A DNA stretch of 64,000 nt from Azadirachta indica. Its lineage: Eukaryota > Streptophyta > Magnoliopsida > Sapindales > Meliaceae. The stretch is from assembly GCA_022749755.1 (NCBI GenBank), contig CM040443.1, positions 16,831,244 to 16,895,243 of the forward strand. Direction: 5' to 3'. This document shows positions 22,061 through 33,965 of the stretch, piece after piece; position 1 is the first letter of the stretch; each line of letters starts with the position of its first letter. A program made the position numbers and the translations under genes. A model generated the notes under the pieces. That model was not told the DNA's origin. It saw only the letters and a program-made list of their open reading frames with translations, and did not search any database.

Positions 22061-23965
22061 ACATTGTCGCAATTAGATAACAAATCCATTTAATTTCAAC
22101 AGCAATGTTGGCAATCGATAGATACTCTACCTGGGTAGAAGATCTAGCAACAGGCCTTTGCTTTTTAGAACTTTAGAAGTAGTATATTCTCCAAGATAAA
22201 CAATATAAGCACCTATGGATGATAAATTATTGTTGTCCCCCACACAATCAGCATTAGAAAAGGCATTCAAACTAAGAGAAGAATCATGGTAAATTTGTAA
22301 GCCATCAGTAGTGGTTTCAACCAGATAATGTAAAAGGCGCTTTATAAGACCAATGCTTAGTTATTGGATGATGTATGTATAGGGATAACTTGTTAACAGC
22401 AAAGGCAATATCTAGCCTTATAATAAGTATTGAAGGCTACCCACAACCATTTGGTATTGAGACGGATCCAATAAATGAGAGCTAGAATGCAGAATAAGAG
22501 AAAGAAAGGTTTGCATTAGAGTGAGAATATGTTTGGCTTCGTGCATTTGAGTTTGTGTTAAGAGGTCTTAAATGTAGCCTCTTTGAGAAGATTAGTGCAC
22601 CATTTTTGTTAGGAATAATTTTTGCACCCAAAAAATAAATTAACAACCTAAGATCCTTTATAGAAAATTGCTAAGTAAGAGCAGTCATAAATCGATCTAC
22701 CATAGCAGTGTTATTACCGTAATGATTATGTCATCAACGTAAACAATGAGATATAGAATATCACCATCAATATTAAAGATAAAAAGGGAAGCATTAGCAT
22801 ATGAATGCTTAAAACCAATCAAAAGAAGAAAATTTTTAAGTTCTTGATACCATACCCGAGGAGCTTGTTTCAAGCCATAGTTGGCTTTACTGAGCTTGCA
22901 CACATGTGTTGGGTTATCTTTATTAACAAAATCTTGGTAGCTGGGTCATGCTTTCAATTAGTTTATGTAGAGTTGTCTTAAAGACTATCCTTGCCTTACA
23001 ACTATACTAAGCACAACATGAATGGTGGTTGGTTTAATCATAAGGTTGAACGTGTCATTGTAATCTATCCTTGGTCTTTGGTGAAAGCCCTTTACAACTA
23101 AACGAACCTTGAACCTGTCAACAGAACTATTATATTTATATATAGTTCTTAAAATCCACTTATCCAACAAGGTTTTGACTCGTAATAGTTGGTATCAACT
23201 ATCATGACCTATTCTTGACCAATGAATCATACTCCTCTGACATAGTTCAATGCCATTTAGGATCTTTGAGGGCTTTAGTCAATGTGGTTGGTTCAAGGTC
23301 ATCAGATTCGATTAATTAAATGTATAGGTTCAATTTTTTGAGGTGTTTATGAATGTAGTTCTTGGAATGAGTGGTCATTTTGTGGGTAATTTATGGAATA
23401 TTTTATAGTGTAGGCTGTTGTGAAATGTTTTGAGGGACAGGTTTATAGAAATTTGAGGCAGGTACGGTGTTAGGCAATGCAGTTAGTGGTGGAGCTTCGC
23501 TGGGCAATTATTAAGGAGTAGTTATTATAGATGGTGAATTAGATGGCGGCAATGAAGAAGAAGACAAGACATGAATTTTTGGGGTATTCCAAGTGGCAAC
23601 AAAAGTAGATTGGGGATGAGGTAATTGTTGTAATAGATTAATGGAAGGAAACAAAGATTCAGCAAACTTGGCATGTTAAGAGATATAGATTTTGGAAGTT
23701 GAGGGATCAAGACAATGGTAAGCACTATAAGTTAGAGAATATCCTATGACGACACATGTTTTGGAATGAGATTCTAGTTTGTGAGCTGTGTATAGGCTAA
23801 GCCAGGGGTAACAAAGACAACGAAATATTTTTAATTTGGAGTAGTTAGGTGTAGTGCCAAAACTATTTTCATATAGAGAGGAAAGTTTAAGGATGGTGGT
23901 TGGCATGTGATTAATTAAGTAAACTACTGTGGCAAAAGCATGAGTCCAATAAGTTACAAGTTAAT
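22061..23965 (-). mobile_element. Copia element fragment C1
   Basis: The minus strand encodes, in order from 23965 down, the integrase C-terminus, reverse transcriptase and RNase H end of a Ty1/copia polyprotein. The integrase part has 'YLINHMPTT' and 'CLCYPWLSLYTAHKLESHS' (23676-23906). RT pieces are at 23170-22985 and 22903-22697. The RNase H end includes 'VARSSTQVEYLSIANIAVEIKW' at about 22170-22060, with the usual S-T-E-A-E-Y motif reading S-T-Q-V-E-Y. No LTR, gag or protease is present. It is cut against LTR B3 on the left and against a second copia on the right. Confidence 0.85.
22697..23170 (-). pseudogene. Copia reverse transcriptase (C1), broken
   Basis: Two frames hold conserved copia RT blocks. 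23170-22985 has 'DRFKVRLVVKGFHQRPRIDY' and 22903-22697 has 'LSKANYGLKQAPRVWYQEL' followed by the catalytic 'YVDDIIIT'. About 80 bases between them carry frameshifts. The catalytic YVDD is intact, but the frame is not. Confidence 0.88.
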
Positions 23966-24469
23966 GAATTATAACTTGTGTTCAAAGAGTCTAGAGAATT
24001 CTTTTAATATTTTATTGAGCACTTGTTTTTAGTTGCTTCCTAAACACTTCTAGTTTATACTAAAGACTTCTTACCTTAAGTATACGCTTAAGCTATATTG
24101 TTTGACTTGTTGTCATTACTATTGCAATGTACTTTACTTCTGCTAAAGATTGTGCCACTATTGACTATTTGTTTGATGCCTAAGAGAAGATTCTTGAGCT
24201 AAGTGTAAATGCATAACCTGAGGTGCCCTTAATGTCATACACTGATCTTGCCAGTCACTATTTATATTCCCAATTAATCTAGAGTCAGGTGTCGATTTAT
24301 ACTATATGCCATAGTTCTTTGTTCCTTGCAAGTATCTAATAACCTTTTTTGCTGCTTTATAGTGAACTTAACTTGCATTCTATATGAATATTGATAGGAG
24401 ACATGTTATGTAGATAATATCTGGTCTTGTAGCTGTCAAATAGAGCAGACTTTTAATAAAGCTTTGAAA

Positions 24470-25260
24470 CTGCAAGTTTTATGCCTTTGGTGTGTTGTTT
24501 TCTTTCTTGAGCGCTTTGTTTTTGTCAAGTAGAGTTGCTACTGTCTTATAGCCTTTCATCTTGAACATTTTTTAAAGATTTTCAATATACTTTTTTTGAG
24601 AAATGAAGATTCCATCTTCTCTTTAAATAATCTTAATCCCAGGAAAGTAGTGTAATAGACTAGATCAGTCATCTCAAACTTCTTCATTATGTCTACATTG
24701 AATCCCTTAATCATTTTGTCATTGTTTCTTGTGTAAATGAGATCATCGACATATAAAGAAACAATAAGCATGTTAGCTGTATCTTGGGTGTTGATATTGA
24801 GTGTTTGGCTCACTTTTGCTCCTTCTAAATCCTTTGCTCAATGAAGTAGCTATCAATCCTGCTATACTAGGCTTATGGGGTTTGCTTAAATCTATAGAGT
24901 GTTTTCTTTAGTCTTACTACTTTACCTTGTTGACCTTGTACTACAAACCCTTAAGGTTGCTCTATATAGATTTCTTCTTAAAGGTAGTCATTAAGAAAAC
25001 TGACTTGACTCTAGTTGATAAATCTTCCACCTTTTTTGTGTTGTAAGTGCAATCAGTGCTTTTATTGAGTCAAATTGAGCAACTAGAGCAAACATCTTGT
25101 TGTAGTCAATGCTAAATTGTTGCGCATATCCTTTCGCAACAAGTCTTGCCTTGTGCCTTTGAATTCAGCATTAGAGTTAAGCTTTGTATTATAGACCCAG
25201 TTAACTCTAATGACTTCTTTGTCTTAAGGAAGCTTTACTAGTTCCAAGTTTTGTGCTTCT
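24470..25260 (-). pseudogene. Copia C2 reverse transcriptase, degenerate
   Basis: The longest frame (24813-24556) has 'MLIVSLYVDDLIYTRNNDKM', containing the catalytic YVDD, and then 'DIMKKFEMTDL', standard copia RT motifs. Flanking minus-strand sequence up to about 25260 contains further RT blocks with frameshifts. Inactive. Confidence 0.85.
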
Positions 25261-25639
25261 CGATCATCATTATTTCTTCTTCTGTAGCATTCCTCTAAAC
25301 TTCTTACTTTGAAGTTGCTTCATAATTATCTCGCTTTTTGATCATCAAGTTACATGTCTTGTAAATGGCTAACAAGCACTTGGTTTTTCTTGGTATTAAG
25401 TCTGAAGAGGAATGAAGTAGTCCTCCTATGGTTGTATGTGATGGTGACTCTAGTGGCTTCCTGTTTTCTTTTCCTTCTTGTTGCAATGGTATTTACAAAT
25501 TGATGCTTTTTCTTTGAAATTGTTCTATCTCCTAGTTGTAGGCAGTGTCTTCATTAAACTTCACATCTTGGCTGATAATTAGCTTTCTTGTTCTTAAGCT
25601 ATAGACTCTGTAGCCTTTTGATTGAGTGGTATGGCCTAG

Positions 25640-26620
25640 GAAGATTCCTTTATTAGTTTTCTCATATAACTTGCAACTTTTCTCTTATGGTATATAAGTG
25701 TAACAGATACAACCAAAGACTCTAAAATGCTTTGGTAACGATTTTCTTCCATTTCATGCTTCAACTAGTGTCTTGTCTTGTATAGCTTGGTTGGACTTTT
25801 GTTAAGCAAGTAGATTACAGTGCTTATAATTTTTGCCCAGAAGGTTTTCGAAAGTTTTTTTCCATCAACATGCTCTTTTATTTCCATTATGGTTCTATTC
25901 TTCTTTTTTGGTACTCTATTTTGTTCTGGTATGTATCCAACTGTAAGTGATGCTCCATGCCTTTGTCTTCACAAAACTTATTCAATTATTTAGAAGTGTA
26001 TTCTTTGCCTCTAGCATTTCTTATTGTCTTTATGTAACAGCCTCTTTGCTTCTCGACATGTGTTTTGAATTTTTTGAAAACTTAAAAAACTTACGACTTT
26101 TTATGTAAAAAATAAACCCACGTTATTCTTGCATAGTCATCAATAAAGAGAATGAAGTACCTATTTTGATCATGTGACGGAGTCTACATTGGGCCATAAA
26201 TGTCCGTATAGACTTGCTCTAGTGGCTCCTTGGCTCTCCAAGCTTTGGTAAATGGGAATGGTTACCGCTATTTCTTCCCAAGCATATACCCTTCGCAAAC
26301 TTCATCAAGCTCTTTGATTGTTGGTAGGTCTCATATAAATTGTTGAAGGATCTTCAATCCAAGAAAATTAAAATGTTCAAATATCCTATGCCAAAGCCAT
26401 CACTTGTCCACTTGTGACTTCATCACAATGTTGTTGGAATACCTCTATTGGATTGGAAAGCATCGATTCTCTTGCTTTTTGACTTTTGCAATTACAAGAG
26501 ATTTTTCTTTCTTGTCAAAGATTGTGCAAGAGTCTCCTTCAAGATGCAAAGAGTATCCATTCTCTATCATTTGTCCTACATTGAGTAAGTTCTAATCTAT
26601 TGTTGGGACTAAGAGTACTT
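25640..26620 (-). pseudogene. Copia C2 GAG-pre-integrase and integrase, degenerate
   Basis: In the minus-strand frames I read 'LNVGQMIENGYSLH' (end of the protease/linker), 'CEGYMLGKK' (zinc-finger side), then 'VYTDIYGPM', 'YFILFIDDYARITWVYFLHKKS' in pieces, and 'RGKEYTSK' near the second catalytic Asp block. These are the normal order and wording of copia integrase. Several stops interrupt it. The protein would have inserted the cDNA into the genome. Confidence 0.8.
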
Positions 26621-26879
26621 GGTTAATGTATCTCTTACCCTTCTTTGTGTCAACAGCAATAGTTCCTTTGCCTGTTGCCTTCAAGCAATCACCATTGCCA
26701 ATTTTGATTCTTATCTTGATTTTATTAAGGTTATAGAAAATACTCTCATCTTTTGTCATGTTGTTACTACAATTACTATTTAGATACCATATATCTTCTT
26801 TTGCTACTGATGTATCTTGAAGGACATAGAAGAGAGTAGTTCTGAATCTTGGTTTTTGGAGAAATTAGCTTGATGATTT

Positions 26880-29060
26880 TGTTTTAAACGGCAAGATTTT
26901 TCTCTATGTCCAATCTTTTTACAATTTTGACTGTGTGCTTTTCCTTTAAACTAATAGTCTTTCTCTAGGTGGCTTTTTCTTTTACATATGCTACATAGAG
27001 AGTACTTGCCTTTTTGTTTTTCTTCGCTAGATTTACTTCCACCTTTCTAAAATTTTTAAGATCGCATATTTACTTTAGATTGAAAAGCATTTTTTGTATA
27101 ATTTTCATAACGCCTTTCTAATCCTTTTTCATGTGCTTCCAGAGAGCCCATTGCTACAACTTAAAGGTTGTAACTCCCAAGTATAAGTTGTTTCAAGTAA
27201 TAAAGTTAAGAAGTCCGAGTGTCGGTCCACAGAGAATGCGTTATACAAGATTTACAAATCCAATGTTGAAATATGATGAAAATAAAATGAATTTGTTACT
27301 TGTTGAATGTAAATTTAATATTATTAACTATTAGGGCATTAGGGATTCATTTTGTTGATAATTATAAAAATCATTCTTTATTCATTTTTTTTTAACTCAA
27401 TTAAGAATCACTTAATAGATGATCTTAATCGAAAGATAACTATGTTGAAATACATCACAATACCTCTTTGAATAAAAGGTAACAAAATAAAAGATTAATC
27501 ATTTAATTTATTTGTGAAAGTTATAACATACCTTGTTCTTGGTTTGTAGAAAATGTGCAAGCATTTAGTATACCTTTTGTTAACAATGAATCAAACCTCC
27601 TAACAATCCAAAACACTTTTAAGAAATATAATTCACTCAATTGAAAAGATTTTGCATTGAGCACAACTTAGAATGATAAAAGAATAATGCTATAAAATCA
27701 ACAAAACTACACCCTTAGCCCTAATTAGTAATTTAGAAAGACATTATTTAATTGAAGTTCAAATTACAAAAAGGAAACAAAATGATAACTAAGATTCCCC
27801 TTCCTCACTTCCACATCTTTCTTTATATAGATAAAGCAAAGATACTTCACATGTGTGAACATAATTTGCCAATTTTCAATTAATCACGCTCTACCAACTT
27901 GCAACACATTTTTAACAATTGAAACCACCGAAATTTGTGAAATGGTCTTCTTCAAAGTTGTAGGGACTCAGTTTTCTAATGGTCTATATCTCACCCTTAT
28001 TGATTTTGTAGAATGTAAGTTATATTGAAAATAGACATAAATGTTCAAGTTGCATTTCTCCACCACCATTTTAGAATGATGGCTCTTGTTAATAGCCAAC
28101 CAATTAAAATTTGGGAATATGTAAAACATGAAAAATTTAGAGTTCTTTATTAGCTTTGTGGAACACTAAATCATATGATTTTTGGGTACATATTTTAGGA
28201 GATACAGTGAAAATACAGGAGCATGTTGGGTTTGTTCGAAGATGCACTTGAGAGTTCTGTTGAAGCCCAATTTTGTCCCATTAATTGCTCGAACTGGTCC
28301 AACCTTCGATTTACAAAGTTGTGAAGTAATGAGTCTATGTTTGTCCAGCCTAAGAATTGTATCAATTGATGTTTTCGATCAAAAGATACATTCATTATAT
28401 GAAACCTGAGCAAAATCCACTATTTAGTCCAATTCATGTTTTACAATTCAATATAAAGGAATGTGCTTCATTTTTGGGGAACAGAAGGACATTATTAAGT
28501 GTAAATCATAATATTTCTCTTAATAAACCTACACTTTTAAAACATTCATCACCCATTAATATAGTAGTTTTCAATTTTTCTACATCTTTAGATTCTTCAA
28601 CAGCAGTAATTATTGGATCATATTTTTTTGTACAAACAAGTAGAATTTTTCCAACAACTTTATCTTTAGAAACATCTTCTCCATAGGCTCTCAATTGATT
28701 TACTACTTCATCTACTTTAGTAAAGTAATCTTTAGTAGTCTCAGGTTCTTTTATTTTTAGATTTTCAAACTTTTTTTCTCAAAATTTGGATTTTTGAGAC
28801 ACGTACCTTATCATTGCCTTGAAACTTGTCCTTCAACTAATCTCATGCTTCCTTGGCTGTTTTAGCTCCTATAATATGTGGAAATAATTTGTCTCTAAGC
28901 TGAGCTATAGAGCAAGTAATGCTTGAAAATCTTTTAACTAATTTTCTTTTGATTCCTTCTTTTATGCTATCAATAAATGGTAAATGTCTTGAGGGATACT
29001 GACTCCTTTATTGACAACCCCACAAATCTTGAGCACAAAAATAGGTCTTCATTTTGATGG
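26880..29060 (-). pseudogene. Copia C2 gag (UBN2 type), split by a solo LTR
   Basis: The N-terminal part lies at 29060-28557 ('EDVSKDKVVGKILLVCTKKYD', 'AVEESKDVEKLKTTILMG') and the C-terminal part at 27147-26880 ('SLEAHEKGLERRYENY', then a zinc-knuckle-like region). The split falls where the family A solo LTR sits. The reading frame on the two sides is compatible once the LTR and one copy of CCCAT are ignored. Separate older stops remain in the N-terminal part. Confidence 0.85.
27152..28551 (-). mobile_element. Family A solo LTR in copia gag
   Basis: A complete LTR with canonical ends (plus strand tgctacaac... to ...cattcatca) is flanked by a perfect 5-bp duplication, CCCAT (27147-27151 and 28552-28556). 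It belongs to the subtype with 'aaatatgatgaaaataaaatg', as do the LTRs at 30692, 43687 and 50027. A TATA-like box lies near 27828-27838 on the minus strand. There is no internal sequence. Confidence 0.95.
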
Positions 29061-29173
29061 AACAAAAATCATAGTTTTCACCATAGAAATTAAGCTAGAA
29101 TTAACGAGTGCAATGTGTCAACCATGGTATTGAGTTAGTAGGATTACACCCGATATTGGTCGAACAAAGCTTT

Positions 29174-29460
29174 AATACCACTTATGGTTGGAAGTAAAAT
29201 TTTTTATGAGTGTTATAGAATGGTGGATTATACAGAAGGAGTTAGATGTGATTATTAGCTTATTGGTAGGTAAGGCTATCATGTGATAATCTATGAGGAT
29301 TAAGAAAGGTGAATATGTAAGTAAAATTTGTAATGTAGAGATGGGAGTAATAGGTAAGTAAAAGAAAGGCTAGTAACATTTTAATTCCATTTTTCACCAC
29401 CACAAATAAACACACAATTGCCTATTTATAGGCTTTACAAGTTAGTGAATAGGGATGGCA
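29174..29460 (-). mobile_element. Copia C2 5' LTR and primer-binding site
   Basis: Minus-strand 'tggtattaaagc' (about 29186-29174) is close to the copia primer-binding site TGGTATCAGAGC, which pairs with initiator tRNA-Met. Upstream on the minus strand is the LTR, with a TATA-like 'gcctataaatagg' at about 29424-29436. The outer LTR edge near 29455-29460 is approximate. The sequence 'tagggatggcaaatccccac' at its edge resembles ends of small hAT-type elements. Confidence 0.65.
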
Positions 29461-29798
29461 AATCCCCACGAGTTTAGGGCCTTATAAGATCCGCCATAAA
29501 TAGAGTAAAATTAGGGTGATATAATGAGAATGGGGCAAGGAACGGGGGGAGATTAATAGTCTTAATAGTCTCAAAAACAAGATTTTGTGAAGCCGCTACG
29601 TAAACACCTTGAAAGACAGAACAAAAGTCAGATGAAGGTTGCCTCTCTAGGGATCCCCCTCTAATGCTTAAGTAAATTCTTGTCATAGAGTAAATTTAAA
29701 GGCCACGAGTCTTGCCCTTTTTATGTAAATAGAAATGAAATGTTGAGAAGGGAAATGAGGTACAACAAAAGTGAATGTGATCAAGCCTTTTCTTTGTT
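29461..29798. other. Unassigned stretch between copia C2 and element D
   Basis: No recognisable protein on either strand. The left part (29455-29560) is unusually G-rich for this window ('gaatggggcaaggaacgggggg') and may be a remnant of a small hAT-type element. The remainder I cannot assign. Confidence 0.3.
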
Positions 29799-30282
29799 TG
29801 GAGAAAGCAGTTAAGGAGAGGTGTTCATAGAGGGCTCATGGAGCATTAATAGAGGTAAGAATGATCAAGGAGAATGTTCTTAGGGATGTGTGTAAGAGAA
29901 GGCTTTTTAGGAGAACGGGTTTTTTCTTGGGTAGGAACTTACTTCAAACCTAGGAAAAATACGTTTATATATGGAGGTTGGGCAATAATTGGCAGCCCTA
30001 ACCTTGCTCAACCTGGTGCACGCAAAGCTTGCCTATTCAACCTTGGTGTACACCGTTACGAGCTGGGATTAATGGATTTTGTATTATCAATATCTTGCGC
30101 CACATGGTTTTACCTTGTTGGATTAGGTGATCTAGTTGTCCCTTGCTTTTTGGGTAGTAAGGCCTTATATGAGCTAGGGTTGGCCTGTAGTCCCCTTGTG
30201 GTTAGTAACCGGTCCTTGCCCTACTACTTGAGTTTTGACTAGCCCAAATTGCTCCTTGCCTTCTGGCAGGTTCAGATATTGT
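29799..30282 (-). mobile_element. Element D 3' LTR, left part
   Basis: It aligns with 42310-42830 of the right LTR, sharing for example 'cctaaccttgctcaacctg' and 'tggttttaccttgttggatta'. It ends at ATTGT (30278-30282), where the Sirevirus begins. The plus-strand open frame at 29874-30242 lies within it and has no counterpart frame in the other LTR, so it is not a gene. Confidence 0.8.
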
Positions 30283-30691
30283 TGTTGACCTTGAGGTCAC
30301 ATAAACTTGAATTTTGATGATTAAAAAGTATCTTGTCCAATCCGCAAAAAGGAAAAGGAAATCAAGCTTAATTTGAAGTCTCAAGATACAAGTGTGGTAC
30401 TTCTTTGTATTTTCATAAATGCATACTTATGTATATAATTATGTATGATGATTGCGTTAAGCTAGAGATTCTTTCTAAATCTTTTGTCAAATGGGATCAA
30501 AGTCTAAGTCTTTAAAATATTGAGCTTGACTAATTTTTAAAAGGTTTGAAATCTAAAATCTAGAGCAAATTGTAAATTTTTCAAACCTTCAAAATAGATC
30601 AAAATGCAAAGCTTTTAAAACTGCCCAAAAATCGCTTCACAATACTTTTGTCCTACAGAGCTGATTCAGATCGGCTTGATTGACCAAGCTA
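30283..30691 (+). mobile_element. Sirevirus 5' LTR, truncated
   Basis: It matches 36449-36860 of the 3' LTR, for example 'cataaatgcatacttatgtat' against 'cataaatgtatacttatgtat', and runs 409 bases before family A sequence begins at 30692. The rest of the LTR, the primer-binding site and gag do not reappear on the far side. Confidence 0.85.
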
Positions 30692-31994
30692 TACTACAAC
30701 TTAAAGATTATAAATCTCAAGTATAGGTTGTTTCAAGTAATAAAGTTCAAGTGTCAGTCCACTGGAAATACTTTATAAAAAGTCCACAAGTCCAATGTTT
30801 AAATATTATGAAAATACAATGAATTTGTTACTTGTGAAATGCAAGTTTAGTATTATTAACTATTAGAGCATTAGGGATTCATTTTGTTGATAATTATAGA
30901 AATCATTATTCACTCATTCTTTTTAGCTCAATTAAAAATCACTTACGAGATGATCTTAATTAGAAGATAAATATATTTAAATGCATCACAATACCGCTTT
31001 GAAGAAATGGTAACAAAATAAAAGATTAATCATTCAATTTACTTGTGAAAGCTATAACATACTTTGTTCTTAGTTTGTAGAAAATGTGCAAGCATTCAGT
31101 GTACCTTTCATTAACAATGAATCAAGCCTCCTAACAAACCAAAACACTTTTAAGAAATAGAATTCACTCAATTGAAATGATTTTACATTAAAGCACAACT
31201 TAGAATGATAAAAGAACAATGCTATAAAATCAACAAAATTTCACCCTTAGCCCTAATTACTAATTTAAAAAGACATTATTTAATTGAAACTCAAATTATA
31301 AAAAGGAAAAAATGATAACAAAGATCAGTTCCTCCTCACTTCCACATCTTCCTTTATATAGGTAAAACAAAAAATACTTCACATGTGTGAACATAATTTG
31401 CCAATTTTCAATTAATCATGCTCTATTATTTCTTTTGATAATCCTACACTTTTAAACATTCATCATACTCCCCTACCAGCTTATTACTAGTCCTTTGTAA
31501 TCAAGTAATATCATTTAGAATTGATTTACAGAATTTACATCCAAAGTAATAATAATTTTTCTCCTTTTGATCTTTTCAAAATAAACAAACTCTCACTTAA
31601 AGATTTATTATATATATGCTAAATAGTCATTAGTCAAATTATTAATGAACCTTTTTTTTGTACTTTTTGTAACTAATACACATTATGGGACTTAATTGAA
31701 ATCAAATAACATTGGTTCTAAATTTTGTCAATGTAAACTTGTTTGGGTAAAGATTATTTCTTTCTCCTTTCTTTTTGTGGCCTTTTTATTTTGTCCTAAT
31801 CTTAACCTATGTAGCGAGCTTCAACCAATAACTCTCAGATCAATTGGCCTTAGGGTATTAGGTGTTAAAACACCCCTACGGACTTAATTACTTGGGTTAA
31901 TGCTATGAACTTATTCATACCAAAATTTTACCGTTTTACGCGAACATTAACTACAGATTAAGCAATAAACCTGATTACTAGTTAAAAGCTTGGG
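30692..31994 (-). mobile_element. Family A fragment: deleted LTR plus 3' internal region
   Basis: 30692-31466 is a family A LTR with about 0.6 kb deleted around 31425. Next to it is the polypurine tract (plus strand tactcccctaccagct), and 31467-31994 matches the 3' internal region (compare 45090-45610), including 'ttaggtgttaaaacacc'. The partner LTR is missing. The right junction falls directly in Sirevirus integrase, so the insertion was followed by a deletion that took part of both elements. Confidence 0.88.
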
Positions 31995-32300
31995 TTATTC
32001 TCAACAAAACCCCCTATGAGCTTTGGAATAATAGAAGACCCAATATTAGCTATTTTAAAGTTTTTGGCTCAAAATATTTTATCTTAAACACCAAAGATAA
32101 CTTGGGTAAATTTGATTCAAAATCATATGTTGGGATTTTTCTTGGTTATTCCTTGACTAGGAAAGCCTATAAGGTGTTCAACAAACCAATGTCAATTATT
32201 GAGGAGTTGGTGCACGTTATCTTTGATGAATCTAACTCCTTCTCGATGGAGAAAGTTGTTGTTGATGATGATCTTGACAAGGAAATGGAACATTTATAAC
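31995..32300 (+). pseudogene. Sirevirus integrase C-terminus
   Basis: Starting right after the family A junction, the plus strand reads 'LNKTPYELWNNRRPNISYFK', then 'DNLGKFDSKSYVGIFLGYS' and 'KAYKVFNKPMSIIEELVHV'. This is the C-terminal part of copia integrase and the link to reverse transcriptase. The catalytic core is not present. Confidence 0.88.
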
Positions 32301-32499
32301 TTGAAAAGTAAAACAAAGCCATATCTAAAGACTCCACACAACAAGGAGAGGAAATTGTACACCAAGAGGAGTAAATGACAAAAATTGAACATGATCATGC
32401 TAAATCACTCCCTAAGGAGTCACCCACATGATTTAATTATTAGTGATTCATCTCATGGCATTAAGATTAAGACATCCATTACGAACATTAGTAGCAAAC

Positions 32500-33290
32500 T
32501 TGAATTCACATCTCAAATTGAGCCTAAGACTTTTCTTGAAGCTAAAAAAGATGAAAATAGGATAATGGCCATGCAAAAAGAGCTAAATCAATTTGAGATA
32601 AATAAAGTGTAGGAATTAGTTCCAAGACTGGAACATCAATTCATCATTGGAACTAAATGGGTATTTAGATACAAGATGGATGAATCTGGTGTGGTTGTTA
32701 AGAACAAGGCTAAATTAGTGGCCAAAGGGTATAACCAAGAAGAAGGGGTTTATTTTAATGAGACATTTGAACCTATAGCTAGACTAGAGTCCATTAGGAT
32801 GTTGCTTGCTTTTGCATGTAATAAAGAATTCATTTTGTATCAAATGGATGTTAAAAATGCATTCTTGAATGGGTACTTCATGGAGAAAGTTTATCTTGAA
32901 CAACATCCTAGTTTTGAGAATGAAAGCTTTCCAAATCATGTGTATAAATTGACAAAAGCCTTATATGATTTAGAACAAGCTTCCTGAGCTTGGAATGAAA
33001 GGCTTAGTAAATTTCTTTTAGAAAATGGTTTTAACATGGGAAAGGAAGATACCACATTGTTCTTTAAGCATAAAAGGGGGCATGATTTACTTATTGTTCA
33101 AATTTATGCTGACGATATTATATTCGATGCTACTAATAAATCCTCATATGAAGAATTTTCAAATTGCATGAGAAAGGAATTCGAAATGAGTATGATGGGA
33201 GAATTGAAGTTCTTCCTTGGTTTGCAAATCAAACAACTCAAGGATGGAATTTTCATAAACCAATCTAAGTATGTCAATTGATTTGGAATG
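32500..33290 (+). pseudogene. Sirevirus reverse transcriptase, nearly readable
   Basis: Frames at 32385-32612, 32676-32987 and 33036-33281 give the copia RT in order: 'EPKTFLEAKKDENRIMAMQKE', 'KAKLVAKGYNQEEGVYFNETF', 'YQMDVKNAFLNGYFMEKVYL', and then the catalytic box 'YADDIIFDATN'. The last carries Asp-Asp with Ala in place of the usual Val. Interruptions are single stops, for example at about 32984 (normally Ser-Arg-Ala-Trp), and few frame changes. This copy is therefore less decayed than C1 and C2. Confidence 0.9.
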
Positions 33291-33965
33291 AAGTTTTCAA
33301 AAAGTGCATCAACTCTGATGAGTTCAAAACTTAAGCTTGATAAAAACGAAAAAGGAACCAATGTAAGCATAAAGAAATATAGAGGTATTATCGGATCCTC
33401 ATTATATTTGTCTGCTAGTAGGTCAAATATCATGTTTAGTGTATGCTTGTGTGCATTTTCAAATAGTTGCATGGCATAATAGAGTTAGGCCTATGGTTCC
33501 TAGAGGCACGGATTTTAAATTGATTATCTATTCCAATGTAGACTTTGCCTGTAGCAAAGTCAATAGGCAGAGCACTAGTAGCATGTGTCATCTCTTAGGA
33601 AATTCATTAGTTTCATGGTTTACCAAGAAACAAAACTCAGTTGATATTTCCACTGTCGAGGCATAATACACTGCCATCAGTAGTTGCTATGCACGAACAT
33701 TATGGATGCAACACACACTCAGAGATTATGAAATTGTTTTTGATCATTCTCCTATCATTGTGATAACACAAGTGCTATAAATCTATTAGAAAATCTCTTC
33801 TTTCACTCTCATGCAAAGCACATTGAGATTTGACACCATTTTCATAGAGACCATGTTCAAAAAGGGGACATCTCCATAAAATTGGATCCTAAGAAAAAAT
33901 AACTAGCGAATATATTCACAAACTTGGAAAGGATAGATTTACCACCGTTAAGCATGAACTTGGGA
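33290..33965 (+). pseudogene. Sirevirus RNase H, degenerate
   Basis: The plus strand reads 'KKYRGIIGSSLYLSASRSNI' and then 'YSNVDFACSKVNRQSTSSM' and 'WFTKKQNSVDISTVEA', where YSDADFAG and STAEAEY are expected. Active-site residues are therefore altered (Asp to Asn in the first block). The tail near 33800-33960 is decayed copia C-terminus. Confidence 0.85.

Larger units (their letters stand above)
24060..29460 (-). mobile_element. Copia element C2 with 5' LTR
   Basis: On the minus strand, from right to left: LTR (about 29460-29190), primer-binding site (about 29186-29174), gag (29060-28557, continuing 27147-26880), protease/linker (about 26850-26600), integrase (about 26450-25640), reverse transcriptase (about 25260-24470) and the RNase H start (to about 24060). 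The 3' LTR is absent, and the element is cut at its left side near C1. A family A solo LTR (27152-28551) splits gag. Stops and frameshifts are scattered throughout. Confidence 0.85.

Noticed and set aside
22061..29460. C1 and C2 read as one copia element
   Set aside because: Both contain their own reverse transcriptase and RNase H in the same orientation, with clearly different sequences, so two elements abut near 23965-24060.
29874..30242. 122-codon open frame, one of the longer ones
   Set aside because: It lies wholly in the D LTR, and the equivalent stretch at about 42400-42760 is not open.
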